From assembly GCA_964030475.1 (NCBI GenBank), contig CAXIPT010000002.1, positions 8,202,553-8,266,552 on the forward strand: a stretch of DNA of 64,000 nt, written 5' to 3'. The position numbers and the translations under genes are program-made. How positions within the stretch are numbered: the first letter of the stretch is position 1; the number at the start of each line of letters is the position of its first letter. The notes beneath the pieces are model-generated. The model searched no databases and was not told where the DNA came from. It was given only the letters and a program-made list of their open reading frames with translations. The stretch is from Tethya wilhelma. Lineage: Eukaryota; Porifera; Demospongiae; Tethyida; Tethyidae. Shown here piece by piece: positions 23,001 to 34,300 of the stretch.

Positions 23001-24025
23001 TCCCTCAAGGTAAATAGACAGCCTAGTTTACCACGCTGAGTGCTCCCAAACCACAGTTCATCAATCACTTTAACCACAAGTAGGTTGTCTGAAGAGGTGG
23101 CAGGTGACATGATGGCATATGTTGGAACTTCAAAAATACTTCTTTTGCAGAATGTTTGGAGTTTTTCAAGGTAATAATCAAGATCTGCCTGACACTCTTG
23201 GCAATGTTCATCAATGATTTTCTCTAGGAATCGGTAATTGATAAAAGAAATATACTTGTGACGAACTAGAAATTTCTGAATTCCTGGTATTGTTGTGATT
23301 GTGTCCAACTGATCACCATGTCTGTCTTCAATTGGTCTTGGAAGACGTTGGCTCGAACAAAAGATAGTATTTATAATCTTGTCAACAGGTGTTGCATTTT
23401 TTTCCAAGGTCTTGAAAACTTTTCCTGAAAAATCTTGAAAGTCATCACTCATGATATTTGCATCATGTATTAGTTGCCTTGTCAGAACATCTTCCTCTAT
23501 TTTATTCAAATGGCTCTTATTGAGGAACGGAAATGAGTCTTTCTTCTGACATTTTGACCTATCTTTAAAGTATGATTCAAAAGTGCACTGTCCACAGGGA
23601 CATCGAAAGCCACAAGCTTGCATTCTTGTAGCACATGAATCAGAGTCTCCACTAGTCAGTGTAGGATCAACTGCGCTTTTTAGCTCATAAGCTAACTTGG
23701 TAAGGTTCATATCTTGAAGGATAGTAATAAAATCATCAAAGTGAGCATCACTGTCCTTGATCTTGGACAGGATCTGACTCATGAGGATACTTGCCCTGTC
23801 GTATTCATGAACGAAAGGATTCTCTGCTTGAGTTTTGCTATAGTTAGAGATGAGAGACTTTGAACGAGCATTTACCGCAAATTTCACAACAACTGGTGAC
23901 AGAGCTTCCACTAGACTAGGAAACTTTTGAACAAACACTTTATACCGAATAGATTGAAATTCTACAACTGCACTGCCACTCAGCGCAGTGCTACAGCTTC
24001 CTAATGGTTTTTCCTTCGTGGCCAT
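20097..24025 (-). CDS. CARD-like/unknown middle/AIG1 GTPase fusion
   Basis: Exons 24025-22702, 21225-21163 and 21100-20097 join in phase (…ILLTID + T + RNTVPAEERPPPEKRPRPML + DVFENEEVRKNY), giving ~796 aa. Residues ~30-115 look like a death-fold (CARD-like) helical bundle (ILMSQILSKIKDSDAHFDDF). A cysteine-bearing segment (CGFRCPCGQC) follows, and then a middle region with FLVRHKYISFINYRFLEKII and GYIGLVDVGAGCIQLAF that I have no function for. The linker is Pro/charged-rich. The GTPase has P-loop GKMGTGKSS, WDTPGL and a C-terminal Gly/Ala zipper. It differs from its neighbour by swapping Death for a CARD-like module. Introns carry several MITEs (21311-21576, 22019-22170, 22490-22636), of which the first two lie between exon 2 and exon 1. 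Alternatively the first exon is a separate gene, but the phase match argues against this. Confidence 0.75.
21311..21576. mobile_element. MITE family B, complete copy
   Basis: Ends ACAAGTAAAAA and ACTTGT with ~100-bp arms (CATTACATTTCC / GGAAATGTAATG, AGGAATGGCTAAA / ACGATTTAGCCATTCCT) and inner GGAATTCTTCCTG / AGGAAGAATTC. Located in an intron. The end sequence resembles family A (CAAGTAG). Confidence 0.8.
22019..22170. mobile_element. MULE-like MITE, ends CAGAGGAGGT, nested
   Basis: CAGAGGAGGTATGACA and its complement are flanked by GTACCAGGC (22010-22018) and GTACCCGGC (22171-22179), 8 of 9 bases matching. The same ends and 9-bp duplication occur at 11366-11871. It is inserted next to a small foldback (22177-22241). 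Confidence 0.7.
22177..22241. mobile_element. Small foldback element (family D)
   Basis: GGCCCTCCCGA...TAGCGTG...CACTAAAAAGAGGGAGTGGCC..GTACGAGGCTA forms a hairpin. Related copies lie at 24156-24223 and 24703-24770, and more distantly at 12963-13022. Confidence 0.65.
22490..22636. mobile_element. MITE with TACCGTAAATCG termini
   Basis: TACCGTAAATCGTGAAAATTT is mirrored by AAATTTCGCGATTTACGGTA. About 147 bp, non-coding. It lies immediately past the donor at 22702 in the intron of the CARD-like-GTPase gene. Confidence 0.85.
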
Positions 24026-24155
24026 GTTTTTGGGGCCAACACGCCCCCACCCGCTTCACGCGTTATTTTCAGGTGATTAGGTGGACGTTATCATACCATA
24101 GATAATTTATTATAAACTACGTAACCTCTATTATCTATGATCATACGTGTTGTCT

Positions 24156-24223
24156 AGCCTCGTACCAGGCCACACCCTCTTTTAGTGTTACACACTAAGA
24201 ATCGGGAGGGCCTGGTATATAAC
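24156..24223. mobile_element. Small foldback element (family D)
   Basis: TAGCCTCGTACCAGGCCACA through CGGGAGGGCCTGGTAT; self-complementary. Confidence 0.6.
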
Positions 24224-24702
24224 GGCACGTGAGGTCGAACAGTGGTCGAACAGTATCATAGTTGTGACGTAGCCAAACCCAAAAACGTCACTTCCGTTTT
24301 GTGAAAAGAGAAATTTTTGGCAAAATACAAGCTCTTGGAGCTCATCACGCTAGCGAGACTACTTGAGGGAAGTTGCTAGCCATTGCCAGTACAGCTCAAC
24401 GTGGTTTTTCGCCATAATTTTCAACTTTCCAAGTAAGTAAAAGGTAATTTTACCAGCTGCTGATCTAGCTAAGACTGTGTAAGTTTGTCAGACAACTTAC
24501 GATAGACTCGAATATATCGTTAAGTGTTTAAAATCAGAGCATAGCTACTGTACGCTATTGCCGTCTTCATTGCTGTCTTTGAACGCCTTGTAAATATCAG
24601 AGTTTGGTGGACTGTGCTTTCTGCCATTTTTACCGCTGCTTGCCAGGAGAATCCATGGAAATGCTAAAATTTTCTATGCGCTTCTGACGTCATTCACGTG
24701 CC

Positions 24703-24770
24703 GTCATATACCAGGCCCTCCCGCTTTTCAACGTGTAACTTGAAGAGCTGGGAGGAGCCTGGGAACGAGG
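24703..24770. mobile_element. Small foldback element (family D)
   Basis: TACCAGGCCCTCCCGC through GGGAGGAGCCTGGGAACGAGGCTA, opposite orientation to 24156-24223. Confidence 0.6.
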
Positions 24771-24885
24771 CTACGTGTTGTCTTCAGATCAGGTAGACCA
24801 GAGACCCTACCGTATATATGAGTGTAACCCAATTAAATGAACAATGCTAAGCAAAATTGAAATGTTTACTGTGTGTGGTATCAGC

Positions 24886-25765
24886 ATAGATTATATAGAC
24901 TACGTACACGGGATTGGAAACGGAGGTCACATGACAGTATAGTCCCATAGTTAACTCGCGAAGCCTTCCGCATTGTTAATTTTTGGTCATTTTTTGTCGA
25001 GTAAAATTGATTGTACAAGGAAGGTTGCTTTTCTTTCCAAAAAACTCACTCCTCGTACAAGCCAAGAGAAAAAGTAAGTTGTAGAAGTAAAGTCAGTTAT
25101 TTGAACTAGAGTTTTCATAAATAAATGCTGCTGTACAGGTTTTATTAGCTAATTTCTAGGCGCTCAAAATTGGACCACTTACACTACTTTTTTTTCTCCC
25201 TCTCCTGTTGGCTGTACGCTTTATCAATGTGAGCTAGCTGTCTCCATGTCTCGAGAAGGTCTTAGTATATGCCCTTAGCCATACTAGATATTCTCTTGGT
25301 CTGTTGTTCGTCAGCTAAGACTGGACAAAGCCGTGTTTTGACAATTTTGCTATCAAAACTTATCATCCCTCTCCCAGCTGTCTCAACGCAGTAGAGCCAA
25401 TTTATGCCCTATCAACTCAAGCACTAATACAAACCATATGCCCTTCTGGGCAGTTTGAACGAATATACCTATCAGAGAAAGAACTGTGGGTCGAAAATGA
25501 GCAGCATGTCATGTACTGTTTTGATACAGCTGTACACACACAGAACTAAAAACTTCTCAAGCGCATGCAATACGCGATTGCAAACATTTTAGTGGCTATT
25601 TATGACTTATTCTTATCTTTTGGGGTCGTCTTTTAGCTGCTGTTCGTTGGTTTTTGACTTCTTTAGAAAAAACTAAGCTGCAAAATTGACAATGCCGAGT
25701 GCTTCACAAAAATGTATCACGTGACCTCCGTTTCCAATCCCGTGTACGTAGTCTATATAATCTAT
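24886..25765. mobile_element. 880-bp MULE-like element with perfect 9-bp TSD
   Basis: Terminal repeats of ~46 bp (ATAGATTATATAGACTACGT... and complement; inner part GGGATTGGAAACGGAGGTCAC) are flanked on both sides by GGTATCAGC (24877-24885 and 25766-25774). No long ORF, so it is non-autonomous. The perfect duplication and near-identical ends suggest a recent insertion. Confidence 0.88.
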
Positions 25766-26159
25766 GGTATCAGCGACCTACTCAGGACAGAAGAAGGAGA
25801 AGGGCAAAGGAGGAACCTACATCAAGCAGATAATTAATGGCATACAAATAGTACTGTCACAGGGTACTTACATCTCGCTTGTTAGTCAAACACAAGACCA
25901 TGCCATGTTTCGTCATTGTGTAAGAATACTTACGCTGGCTAAACTCTCAGAAAAAAAAAGAGAGAGAAACTTCTTTGAATGCTTTGCAGATTCCAAGTGC
26001 TTTCAGATTAAGTAATCTACAACCCGCACCCACTTACATGTATGGAACATGATTGTGGTCATTACCAGATTCTGGTAACGAGAATGAGTTTAGTATGCGC
26101 TGTTCACCAGACTCTCCCATTTTTGCGGAGAGTCTGGCTAGCAAGACTAGATAACCAAG

Positions 26160-26470
26160 TAAATACTCCTCTGCTGTTTACAGAGGCAGCTAATGTTAAT
26201 GTTGTCTCTTAGGACCCGTACAGTAGGTGTACAGTACAGAGTCTCAGTAAGAGTAAGAGATTAGTAGAGGCTTAGTAACCAACAACATTATACCATTCTT
26301 TTGGTGTACAGTATCTCAGTAATGTTACGGTGTGTTTTCTTCTGTTTCAGTATTCGTGTTCCTTCAGACTCAACAGTCTCATTCCAAAACCAATCGACTC
26401 CAAACAACCAACTTTACATTCAAACTTAGAGGTTAGTAGCCAACAAAGTTATACCGTTTCATTTTCAATA
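26160..26470 (+). repeat. Exon-like repeat block (copy 2)
   Basis: TCTCTTAG|GACCCGTACAG, then TGTTTCAG followed by the open segment FVFLQTQQSHSKTNRLQTT ending AGAG|GTTAGT. Same unit as 10324-10640 and, inverted, 27930-28600. Confidence 0.5.
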
Positions 26471-26479
26471 TCACTCCCG

Positions 26480-26960
26480 GCCTCTACTGTATACAAGCTC
26501 AGGCCAGTTAAGGCACATTTGCTAATTAAAGTGATACTTTATGCAAGATATTCATACTGTTGTATCATCTGAAATACACGATATATTACCATAGCAACAC
26601 TTATGATTGCTGTTTCATCTAATCTTAATGTGATGGTTTAGTTACCTGGGTCATGTGATCTGAATTTAATGAATAATTATACTAATCGATGAGGGGGTTT
26701 ATGAACTTACGACATGTTACGCTGAGGTGAATACTGTTGCTATGGTAACCAAACTCTTTGAACTAAATCATTTTAGTATGTAGTACGTACCCAAATTTAT
26801 TTGAGAAATTGGTACAATGTATACATGTATAGAGATAAAGCAAATTTTCTATTTATAGCACACCATTTTCGGCCAAAATTATCACTATTTTTGTCTCTAT
26901 TTCTCTAATAAATTTGTGACCGAATTTTGGAAAACCGACCACTTCGAGCAATCTGCGAAT
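26480..26960 (+). repeat. Diverged direct repeat with ~28600-28960
   Basis: Shared landmarks in the same order: CAGGCCAGTTAAGGCA, GGGTCATGTGA, TGAATAATTA, GCTGAGGTGAATAC, GTTGCTATGGTAACCA, AATTTTGGAAAACCGACCAC. No coding capacity recognised; probably a transposon family. Confidence 0.65.
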
Positions 26961-27184
26961 TTTGAGATAGCGATTGCATTGTAATCTACGTCATTGCAGC
27001 TAGCTATTTTCCAAATTTGAAGCGGCTAGGCGCTATAGTTTTGGAGATATGAGCTCAAATATAACGACCGTTCATTCCAATTTTACTCGCTAAAATTGTA
27101 ATCGAATACGTTGCTAAGTGCGAGTACACGAAATCCGTATACTATCCGTGTTACAACGAATTTATGTTTGTGGTACAATTTTCA

Positions 27185-27795
27185 TGTAGTATCAGAATAT
27201 GCATGAAGTTAGTTGAAGCGCTAGTTAAAACTTACTTTAGGAGCCTTTTCAAAGACACAGAAGACCAGGGAACCTTCCAGGAGGATTCACCAGCGAGGTA
27301 AGTAAGTCTATTAAGTAGAATAATATAGCGGGTGGGCTGTAACTAGAATAACTAGGCTATAAATGGCGCAGAAATAAGCGCCCAATAATAAATGCATGTA
27401 TCTATACCTATTCTAACAGTAGAAAATAGTCTAGCTAATACTTATTACCCATAATCATGAGCGCTTAGCTTCTATTAAACCCCCACAGATTTCATTGCAA
27501 ATTTATAATACACAATGTACACAACATTCATTCATTATTATGCACAGATAAACAGCTCCTGGCTTAGCCTAGCAATTCTGCAACACTGTAGGCTGTCTTC
27601 TGATCATCTGAGGGAGATTTCTTTATGCTAGAAGTGTTTAGTTCATGAACAATATATTGTTTTTTGTTACAAATTAAATATGCATTATTATAATGAGATG
27701 CATAGCGGCAGCTGCATCATGTACTTTATCAGAATAATTAATCAATGAACATGGCAACGCATCCCGTGTACTAACGGGAGAGAAGCTAGCCATGG
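27185..27795 (+). repeat. 611-bp inverted repeat, arm 1 (contig end)
   Basis: The reverse complement equals 29117-29727 by eye. It ends exactly at the N run starting 27796. Confidence 0.9.
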
Positions 27796-27814
27796 NNNNN
27801 NNNNNNNNNNNNNN
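27796..27814. other. Assembly gap
   Basis: 19 N. Sequence resumes in a (TG)n run. Confidence 0.99.

Positions 27815-27907
<93 letters not shown>
27815..27907. repeat. (TG)n microsatellite
   Basis: About 93 bp of TG repeat beside the gap. It is the complement of the (CA)n beside the related block at 10324-10771. Confidence 0.95.
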
Positions 27908-27912
<5 letters not shown>

Positions 27913-27924
27913 ATTATTGTTGGT

Positions 27925-28600
27925 TATACTAACCTCTAAAGTCGAAAGTTTCTTGTAAAAAATACACAGCAATTTCTCTAGTGTCATGATCATTGCTACC
28001 AAGGAACACAAATACTGAAACAGAAGGTAAAAACACACAATAACTTTGCTTAGTACTTACATTACTCTTACATAGACACGTACTGTACACCAATAACTAC
28101 TGTACGAGTGCTAAGAGAGAGCATTAACATCAGCTACCTTTGTAAACAGTACAGAAGTGATATTGACATAAGAAATGGTATGGATACTAACCTCTTATGT
28201 TTGGATGTAAAATTGCTCATTTTGAGTCGACTGATTTTTCATAGAGACTTGCGAGTCCTTAGGGACAGCCTGCCAATCACTGCTTGTTGTACCGATCCTA
28301 AGAGACGACATTAATATCAGCTACCTCTGTAAACAGTAGAGGAGTGATATTGAAAATGAAATGGTGTAATGTTGCTGGTAACTAACCGCTAAGTTTGGAT
28401 GTAGAGTTGTTCAGCAATTGAGTCCTTAGGAACAGTAAACACATTAATTTCAGGTATCATGCCGAACTTGATCATTGCTACAGAGGAACATGAATACTGA
28501 AACAGAAGACACTACAACATTACTTAAACTAAACTCTTACTGAGATACTGTACACCAATAACTACTGTATACGGTTCCTAAGACACAACATTAACATCAG
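27925..28600 (-). repeat. Exon-like repeat block (copies 3-4, inverted)
   Basis: On the minus strand a TTTCAG acceptor precedes an intact short segment VFVFLGSNDHDTREIAVYF, then LQETFDFRG and a donor GTTAG. Further units run to 28600 (again CAGTATTCATGTTCCTCTG and TCTTAGGA). Units match 10324-10640 and 26160-26460. Confidence 0.5.
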
Positions 28601-29116
28601 CTGCCCTCTCAGGCCAGTTAAGGCAAGGGTTACTAATTAAGGAAAAAAATTATGCGAGATCGTTGTATCTTCTAAACCATATAATTTATTACTATGGGAA
28701 CGCTCGTGGTTTTTGTACTAGCTAACCTTAATAAGACAATCTAATTAGCTGGGTCATGTGACATGAATTTTATGAATAATTAGCAGTTTAAGGATGATTT
28801 GCTTCGCTGAGGTGAATACAGTTGCTATGGTAACCATACTTGACTTGCTGAAAGATCTTATTATACTACACCTAAATCCACATGAGAAATTGGTACATGA
28901 TGTAAACATAGGTGACCGAATTTTGGAAAACCGACCACTTCGAGCAAAAGTTTTTTTGTAGTAATCAGCAGTTTTAGCGTAATACGCGACACGCGCGCGA
29001 AAATTATTTTTTTGCACCAAATGGGAGGGGCACACCTTGGCGAGCTGCAGACGTGATTTTACGGGTGGGGCTGCTTTTATTGCTGAGATATGAGCGTTTG
29101 GATGCAGCTATGTCAG

Positions 29117-29727
29117 CCATGGCTAGCTTCTCTCCCGTTAGTACACGGGATGCGTTGCCATGTTCATTGATTAATTATTCTGATAAAGTACATGATGCAG
29201 CTGCCGCTATGCATCTCATTATAATAATGCATATTTAATTTGTAACAAAAAACAATATATTGTTCATGAACTAAACACTTCTAGCATAAAGAAATCTCCC
29301 TCAGATGATCAGAAGACAGCCTACAGTGTTGCAGAATTGCTAGGCTAAGCCAGGAGCTGTTTATCTGTGCATAATAATGAATGAATGTTGTGTACATTGT
29401 GTATTATAAATTTGCAATGAAATCTGTGGGGGTTTAATAGAAGCTAAGCGCTCATGATTATGGGTAATAAGTATTAGCTAGACTATTTTCTACTGTTAGA
29501 ATAGGTATAGATACATGCATTTATTATTGGGCGCTTATTTCTGCGCCATTTATAGCCTAGTTATTCTAGTTACAGCCCACCCGCTATATTATTCTACTTA
29601 ATAGACTTACTTACCTCGCTGGTGAATCCTCCTGGAAGGTTCCCTGGTCTTCTGTGTCTTTGAAAAGGCTCCTAAAGTAAGTTTTAACTAGCGCTTCAAC
29701 TAACTTCATGCATATTCTGATACTACA
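29117..29727 (-). repeat. 611-bp inverted repeat, arm 2 (contig end)
   Basis: Exact inverted partner of 27185-27795. It ends at the N at 29728. Confidence 0.9.
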
Positions 29728-29728
29728 N

Positions 29729-30851
29729 GTGAACTCATCCATGTCCTTCTTTGACACACCTTCACGAGAGATTAATGCTAGACTAACAAACTTTGCAGTT
29801 CGAAGTTGACGTCCTTTGAGATAGTCGGGCATTTTACGCTTGGAATACAATTCCTTCAAACGTTTGGCATACATTTGTACAGAAGGAGAGAGATGCAACT
29901 TAGGCACACCTACATACAGGAATAAAGGAATATACTGGCATTTTACTATAATTTAAAACCACAGTTCTGTTTACAGTAGTTGTGTAGGTGGCACCTTCAA
30001 GTATTTTATACCTTTGCCCATGCAGCTGGGAGTATATTATTTGATGCATGCATGCCATGCAATCATGGTGTAGTGTATAATTCTACAATTAAACATACAT
30101 GCATGCATGATTTTCACACATTGAGGAGATTCATGGTAAATTAAGTTTCTCTGTGTACTCAATAAGGTGTGGCAAGCATTTTAATTGGTACATTTTTGTA
30201 AACAATCTGTTTTAGTGAGGAAACGATAGGCCCACTGGAAGTTTGAGGGACATTTTGCATGCAAATATTGCAGCGAAATCAATACAATATTGTTGACTAC
30301 CTGAAGTTTTATTACAGGCAACTCCTCCTTAACACATTACAACAAAATTCTCTCTATTAAGGACAATGGCTAGCTGTTGTATTAAGTCGTGACTTTAACT
30401 AGTGTCTACTGATTTGGAGAGTTTTCTGATAGGAAATTCAATTGTTGTATATATACTAAGGTAATTTTATGTGAGCATTATAATAATAATTGCAAACTGT
30501 ATTAAATACCTGCAGCTGCAGGGCTAACCTTGGGCTATCAGTCGTTGAACATCATCTTTGAGTTGTGATGCAGTTGCTCCAAGTCCAGCCTTCTTTAGAG
30601 CAGTTTCCAACTCATTCATCGTAGCTCCACCTTCTCTCTCTTTAAGGTACTTCCGAGTCAAGCATGGCATTCATCCAACTCACTGGAGCTGTTTGCAGAA
30701 GCAATGGAGCTCCTTGGATGTTGTCTAGGTGACCTGGAAGTAAGCCCAAGTGCAAGCCAATTTCTTTCCATTTGACAGCATGTAGTTGGAAAATGTAACA
30801 CAAGACAGCATAATGATCTTCAACTGTCAGAGGCACGTCTTCAGAAGACAT
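29729..30851 (-). pseudogene. Second copy of Death-NACHT receptor 5' end
   Basis: Death exon 30851-30539 and the start of the NACHT exon from 29909 (VPKLHLSPSVQMYAKRL), cut at the N at 29728 before the P-loop. It is identical to 2782-3908 apart from a CATG indel in the intron, and carries the same one-base frame break in the Death exon (~30660). It is probably the other haplotype of the first locus, not a true second gene. Confidence 0.85.
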
Positions 30852-31397
30852 TGTAGCAACTGCAAATTACCTAGGCTGATCTGAGTTCTGAGTTGGGTGG
30901 CTTGGGCCACAGAATCCCACTCATTCTTGTACTGCGCATGCGCATTAATTAACCGATGTAGGGAGGAGTGGCGCGCAATTCATTACTTTAGTATAATAAT
31001 GGAATCATAAATAATGCTAAGTGGTTTCCGGTGAAACCGACCTGGTTGGCTGGTAACCAGATCAGAGTATATTGACAGATCGGCCAGCCTCGTCCCCTAA
31101 GCTAAGCAGACAAGAGTATTGTTTACGTATACTTCATTTCCTGTAAGAATCATTACATCATCAGATTCACGTGTTTCCGTAATGAACAGTTCAGTGACCT
31201 TTCCCAAATTCAGATGTTTCTGACTGGAAGTTTAGCTACGTGAAGTATACTTCATCTTGCTGTAGATGTCCCTCCTATCAATGATTTCAAGTTCTGATAC
31301 ATGAATTCAGTGGTAAGCAATAATTTTCAGAAAATTAGAATTCTTGATGTATTGAAATCAGTACTTATCATTAACTGCAATGAAATTTCAGGGTCAT
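30852..31397. promoter_or_regulatory. Head-to-head intergenic region (putative bidirectional promoter)
   Basis: The minus-strand Death-NACHT start and the plus-strand beta-helix start are ~545 bp apart. The region holds TGCGCATGCGCA-like palindromic sequence near 30935 and an inverted GTATACTTCA/TGAAGTATAC pair (~31126 and ~31240). No transcript data; promoter function is inferred from gene orientation. Confidence 0.45.
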
Positions 31398-34300
31398 ATG
31401 GATTGCATCTACTATAGAAGTGTGTTCTGTCTACTTCTACTAACCACTGTACTCAATTTCTCTGGAGTATGTAGTACTGTAGTCTACATTACACCTCATG
31501 AGAATTTTACTAATAATTGTACTAATTGGACGGGTACCACCCAGCACGACAAATGCTTGACTCTCTCTGGATATGCACTCACATTGAATGGAGACCATGG
31601 TGCTCAAGAGTCTACACAGCAGCTCATACTAATGCCAGGAAACCACACTCTGAATATCGACCTTTCAGTAGCAAACTTCTCACTATTCTCCATGTCTACC
31701 AACGTTACACTGAATGCCACTACAACTGTGACTGTTACATGCATTCAACGAGTTCGTTTTCTCTTTCATAAAGTCGGTAAAGTTCATATTAATGGATTAC
31801 ACCTCTTTGGTTGTACAGAAAGTATTTTGTCTGAAGTTGAGGAGTTTACTGTTTATAGTAGTGCTTTCAATGGTCATGGAGAGAATGGTAGTGGACTGAA
31901 CATGAGTGATGTAAAGAATGCATTTGTTTCAGAGTGTTCTTTCCAGTGGCTTATAGGTTCTTCAAAAAACCATCCAAATGATACCCGTGGTGGTGCTATA
32001 ATTGCATACAATACCAATATTATCATTCGTAGTAGTGAATTTTATCACAACAGAGCTAGTTATGGTGGAGCGTTGTTTGGACGGAAAAGCAACATTACTT
32101 TTAACTCGTGTACATTCGTAAACAACACAGCAAGTACTTACGGAGGTGTTCTTTATGCTCACAGTGGAAGAGTCACAATGAATTCAAGTACTGCTACCAA
32201 TAACAGAGCAAAGTTCGATGGTGGTGTAGCGCTTGTTTCGACAGGATCGTTCGTCACAATAAACAATAGTAGTTTCACATTCAACGAGGCCAAAACTGGT
32301 GGTGCTGTCAGATTGCTCAAACGTGTTGGTGCACTTATTACAGACACTAACTTTAGCCACAACATGGCAAGAGGTCAACCTTCTGAGCCTTTGCAAGAAT
32401 ATGGTGGAGCATTGTTTATCAACCGCGATGGCAATCTGTCCATTCATAGAACCAGATTCTACAATAACACTGCCACATATGTTGGTGGAGCATTGTACTC
32501 TAAATACGGTAATCTTACTCTGATTGATGTTGACTTCTCTGATAACTCTGCTCAAAGGGGTGGCGGTTTGTTTGTTAGTACCAGTACTGCGACTGTTGTT
32601 CACAATGTATATTTTACAAAGAACCGAGCCAGTTATGATGGAGGGGCAATTTGGACTGAGGATTGTGTTATGAATATCAACCATTCTCAGTTTGTCAACA
32701 ATTCAGCTGATCGGGCAAGTGCTATTCGCTTTCTAAAATTGAGTCAAGTTTCAACAAGTGAAGTTACAATTTCTGACACAAGTTTTGTGTATAACTGGGC
32801 CAATTTCAGTACAATAAATCTTTCTCAAAATAATGCAACATTCTCAGGAAACACAACATTCTGGGGGAATAAAGGATCTCTTTACATATTCGGTAGCAAT
32901 TTGACCATCACTGGACATGCAAATTTTTCTCAAAACTCTTTTCTGCTCAAGAATAGCTCAGAAGGTGGTGCTGTGAGTACTTTTCAAAGCAAGTTGATCT
33001 TTAATGGTCATTCAGTCATGATGGAAAATACAGCCGAATATGGTGGAGCTCTATATGCCATTGAGAGTGAAATCTTTAATTATGGTCGACTTTTTATTGA
33101 AAATAATACAGCAATTGTAGCTGGAGGTGGGGTGTACGCTTATCAAAGTGGTTTAAATTTCAAAACCTCCATTGCAGTCATAGCAAGGAACAATGCTAGC
33201 GAGAATGGTGGCGGTTTATTTATTTCTACTTCCCTTCTGCGAGTCTTTGGAGGTTCATTGGAAATCACGGGAAATACTGCCAAGCAAGGAGGTGGTGCTA
33301 GCTTTGAAATGAATGGAAAACTTTATATTATAAAAGATCGGGTAGAGTGCTTTAATGTGAGTCAAAGTGAGTGTTCGTTTTGCACTTGCAGGCTAAATGG
33401 ACAAGAGTGGATAAGAGTTGATTTTGTTGAAAATAAAGCGGAGTATGGAGGAGCAATGTACATTTCGGACGAATCTAATTCTGATACGTGTAATAATACC
33501 CCATTTGGAGTGAGATCAACTGCTGGAGAACAATGTTTTCTTCAAGGATTAGCATTGTATTCTTTCAATTTTTTGACGAAACTTTCATCAAATTTCAGAA
33601 ACACAAGATTTATTGACAACGTTGCTACTGCTGCTGGCAGTATTATATATGGTGGCCTCCTGGACAGATGTTCATTTACTCCTTTTACTGAAGTTTTTAA
33701 AGACTTTTACGCTTTTGAGAATTACAGTGTAAATTCAGTTGACTACCTGAAAACATTGACAAACCTCAATGATAGTCTACTTCACAAAGTATCTTCCAAA
33801 CCAGTTCGCATTTGTTTTTGTTACAATGGTCGGCCAAATTGTAGTTACGAGGTGCCGACCATTTATGTTAGAAAGAGTGAAACGTTTACTATACCTGCTG
33901 CTGCTGTTGATCAGATCAATTCATCCTTGACAAATGTCACTATTCGTGGCACTTTAGTATCCAGTCATGGTGCTCTGAATGAGGGAGAGTCTAGTCAACA
34001 AACGAATAATGTATGTACCAATTTGAAATATACCATCAGCTCTCCAAATACGATAGAACAGCTGGCATTATTTGCAGAAGGTCCTTGTAAAGACATTGGC
34101 ATATCAAAACGAACCATTTCTGTGTCATTTCTTCCATGTGATCCATGTCCAATTGGGTTCAAAGTACCTTCATCACACTGCTCGTGTGAGTGTGACCCTC
34201 GGCTGTTTCCTGATTACATCATCGACTGTTCTTACGCTGACAAAACTGTACAAAGAAAAGATAAAGCATGGATTGCATATGTCAATGAAACAAGCTTAGA

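Larger units (their letters stand above)
24026..24885. other. 5' flank of the CARD-like-GTPase gene with foldbacks
   Basis: It probably contains the promoter. Two family-D foldbacks (24156-24223, 24703-24770) and an inverted TATTATCTATG motif lie here. No gene seen. Confidence 0.45.

Noticed and set aside
32184..32684. 166-codon minus-strand ORF
   Set aside because: Antisense to the beta-helix repeats.
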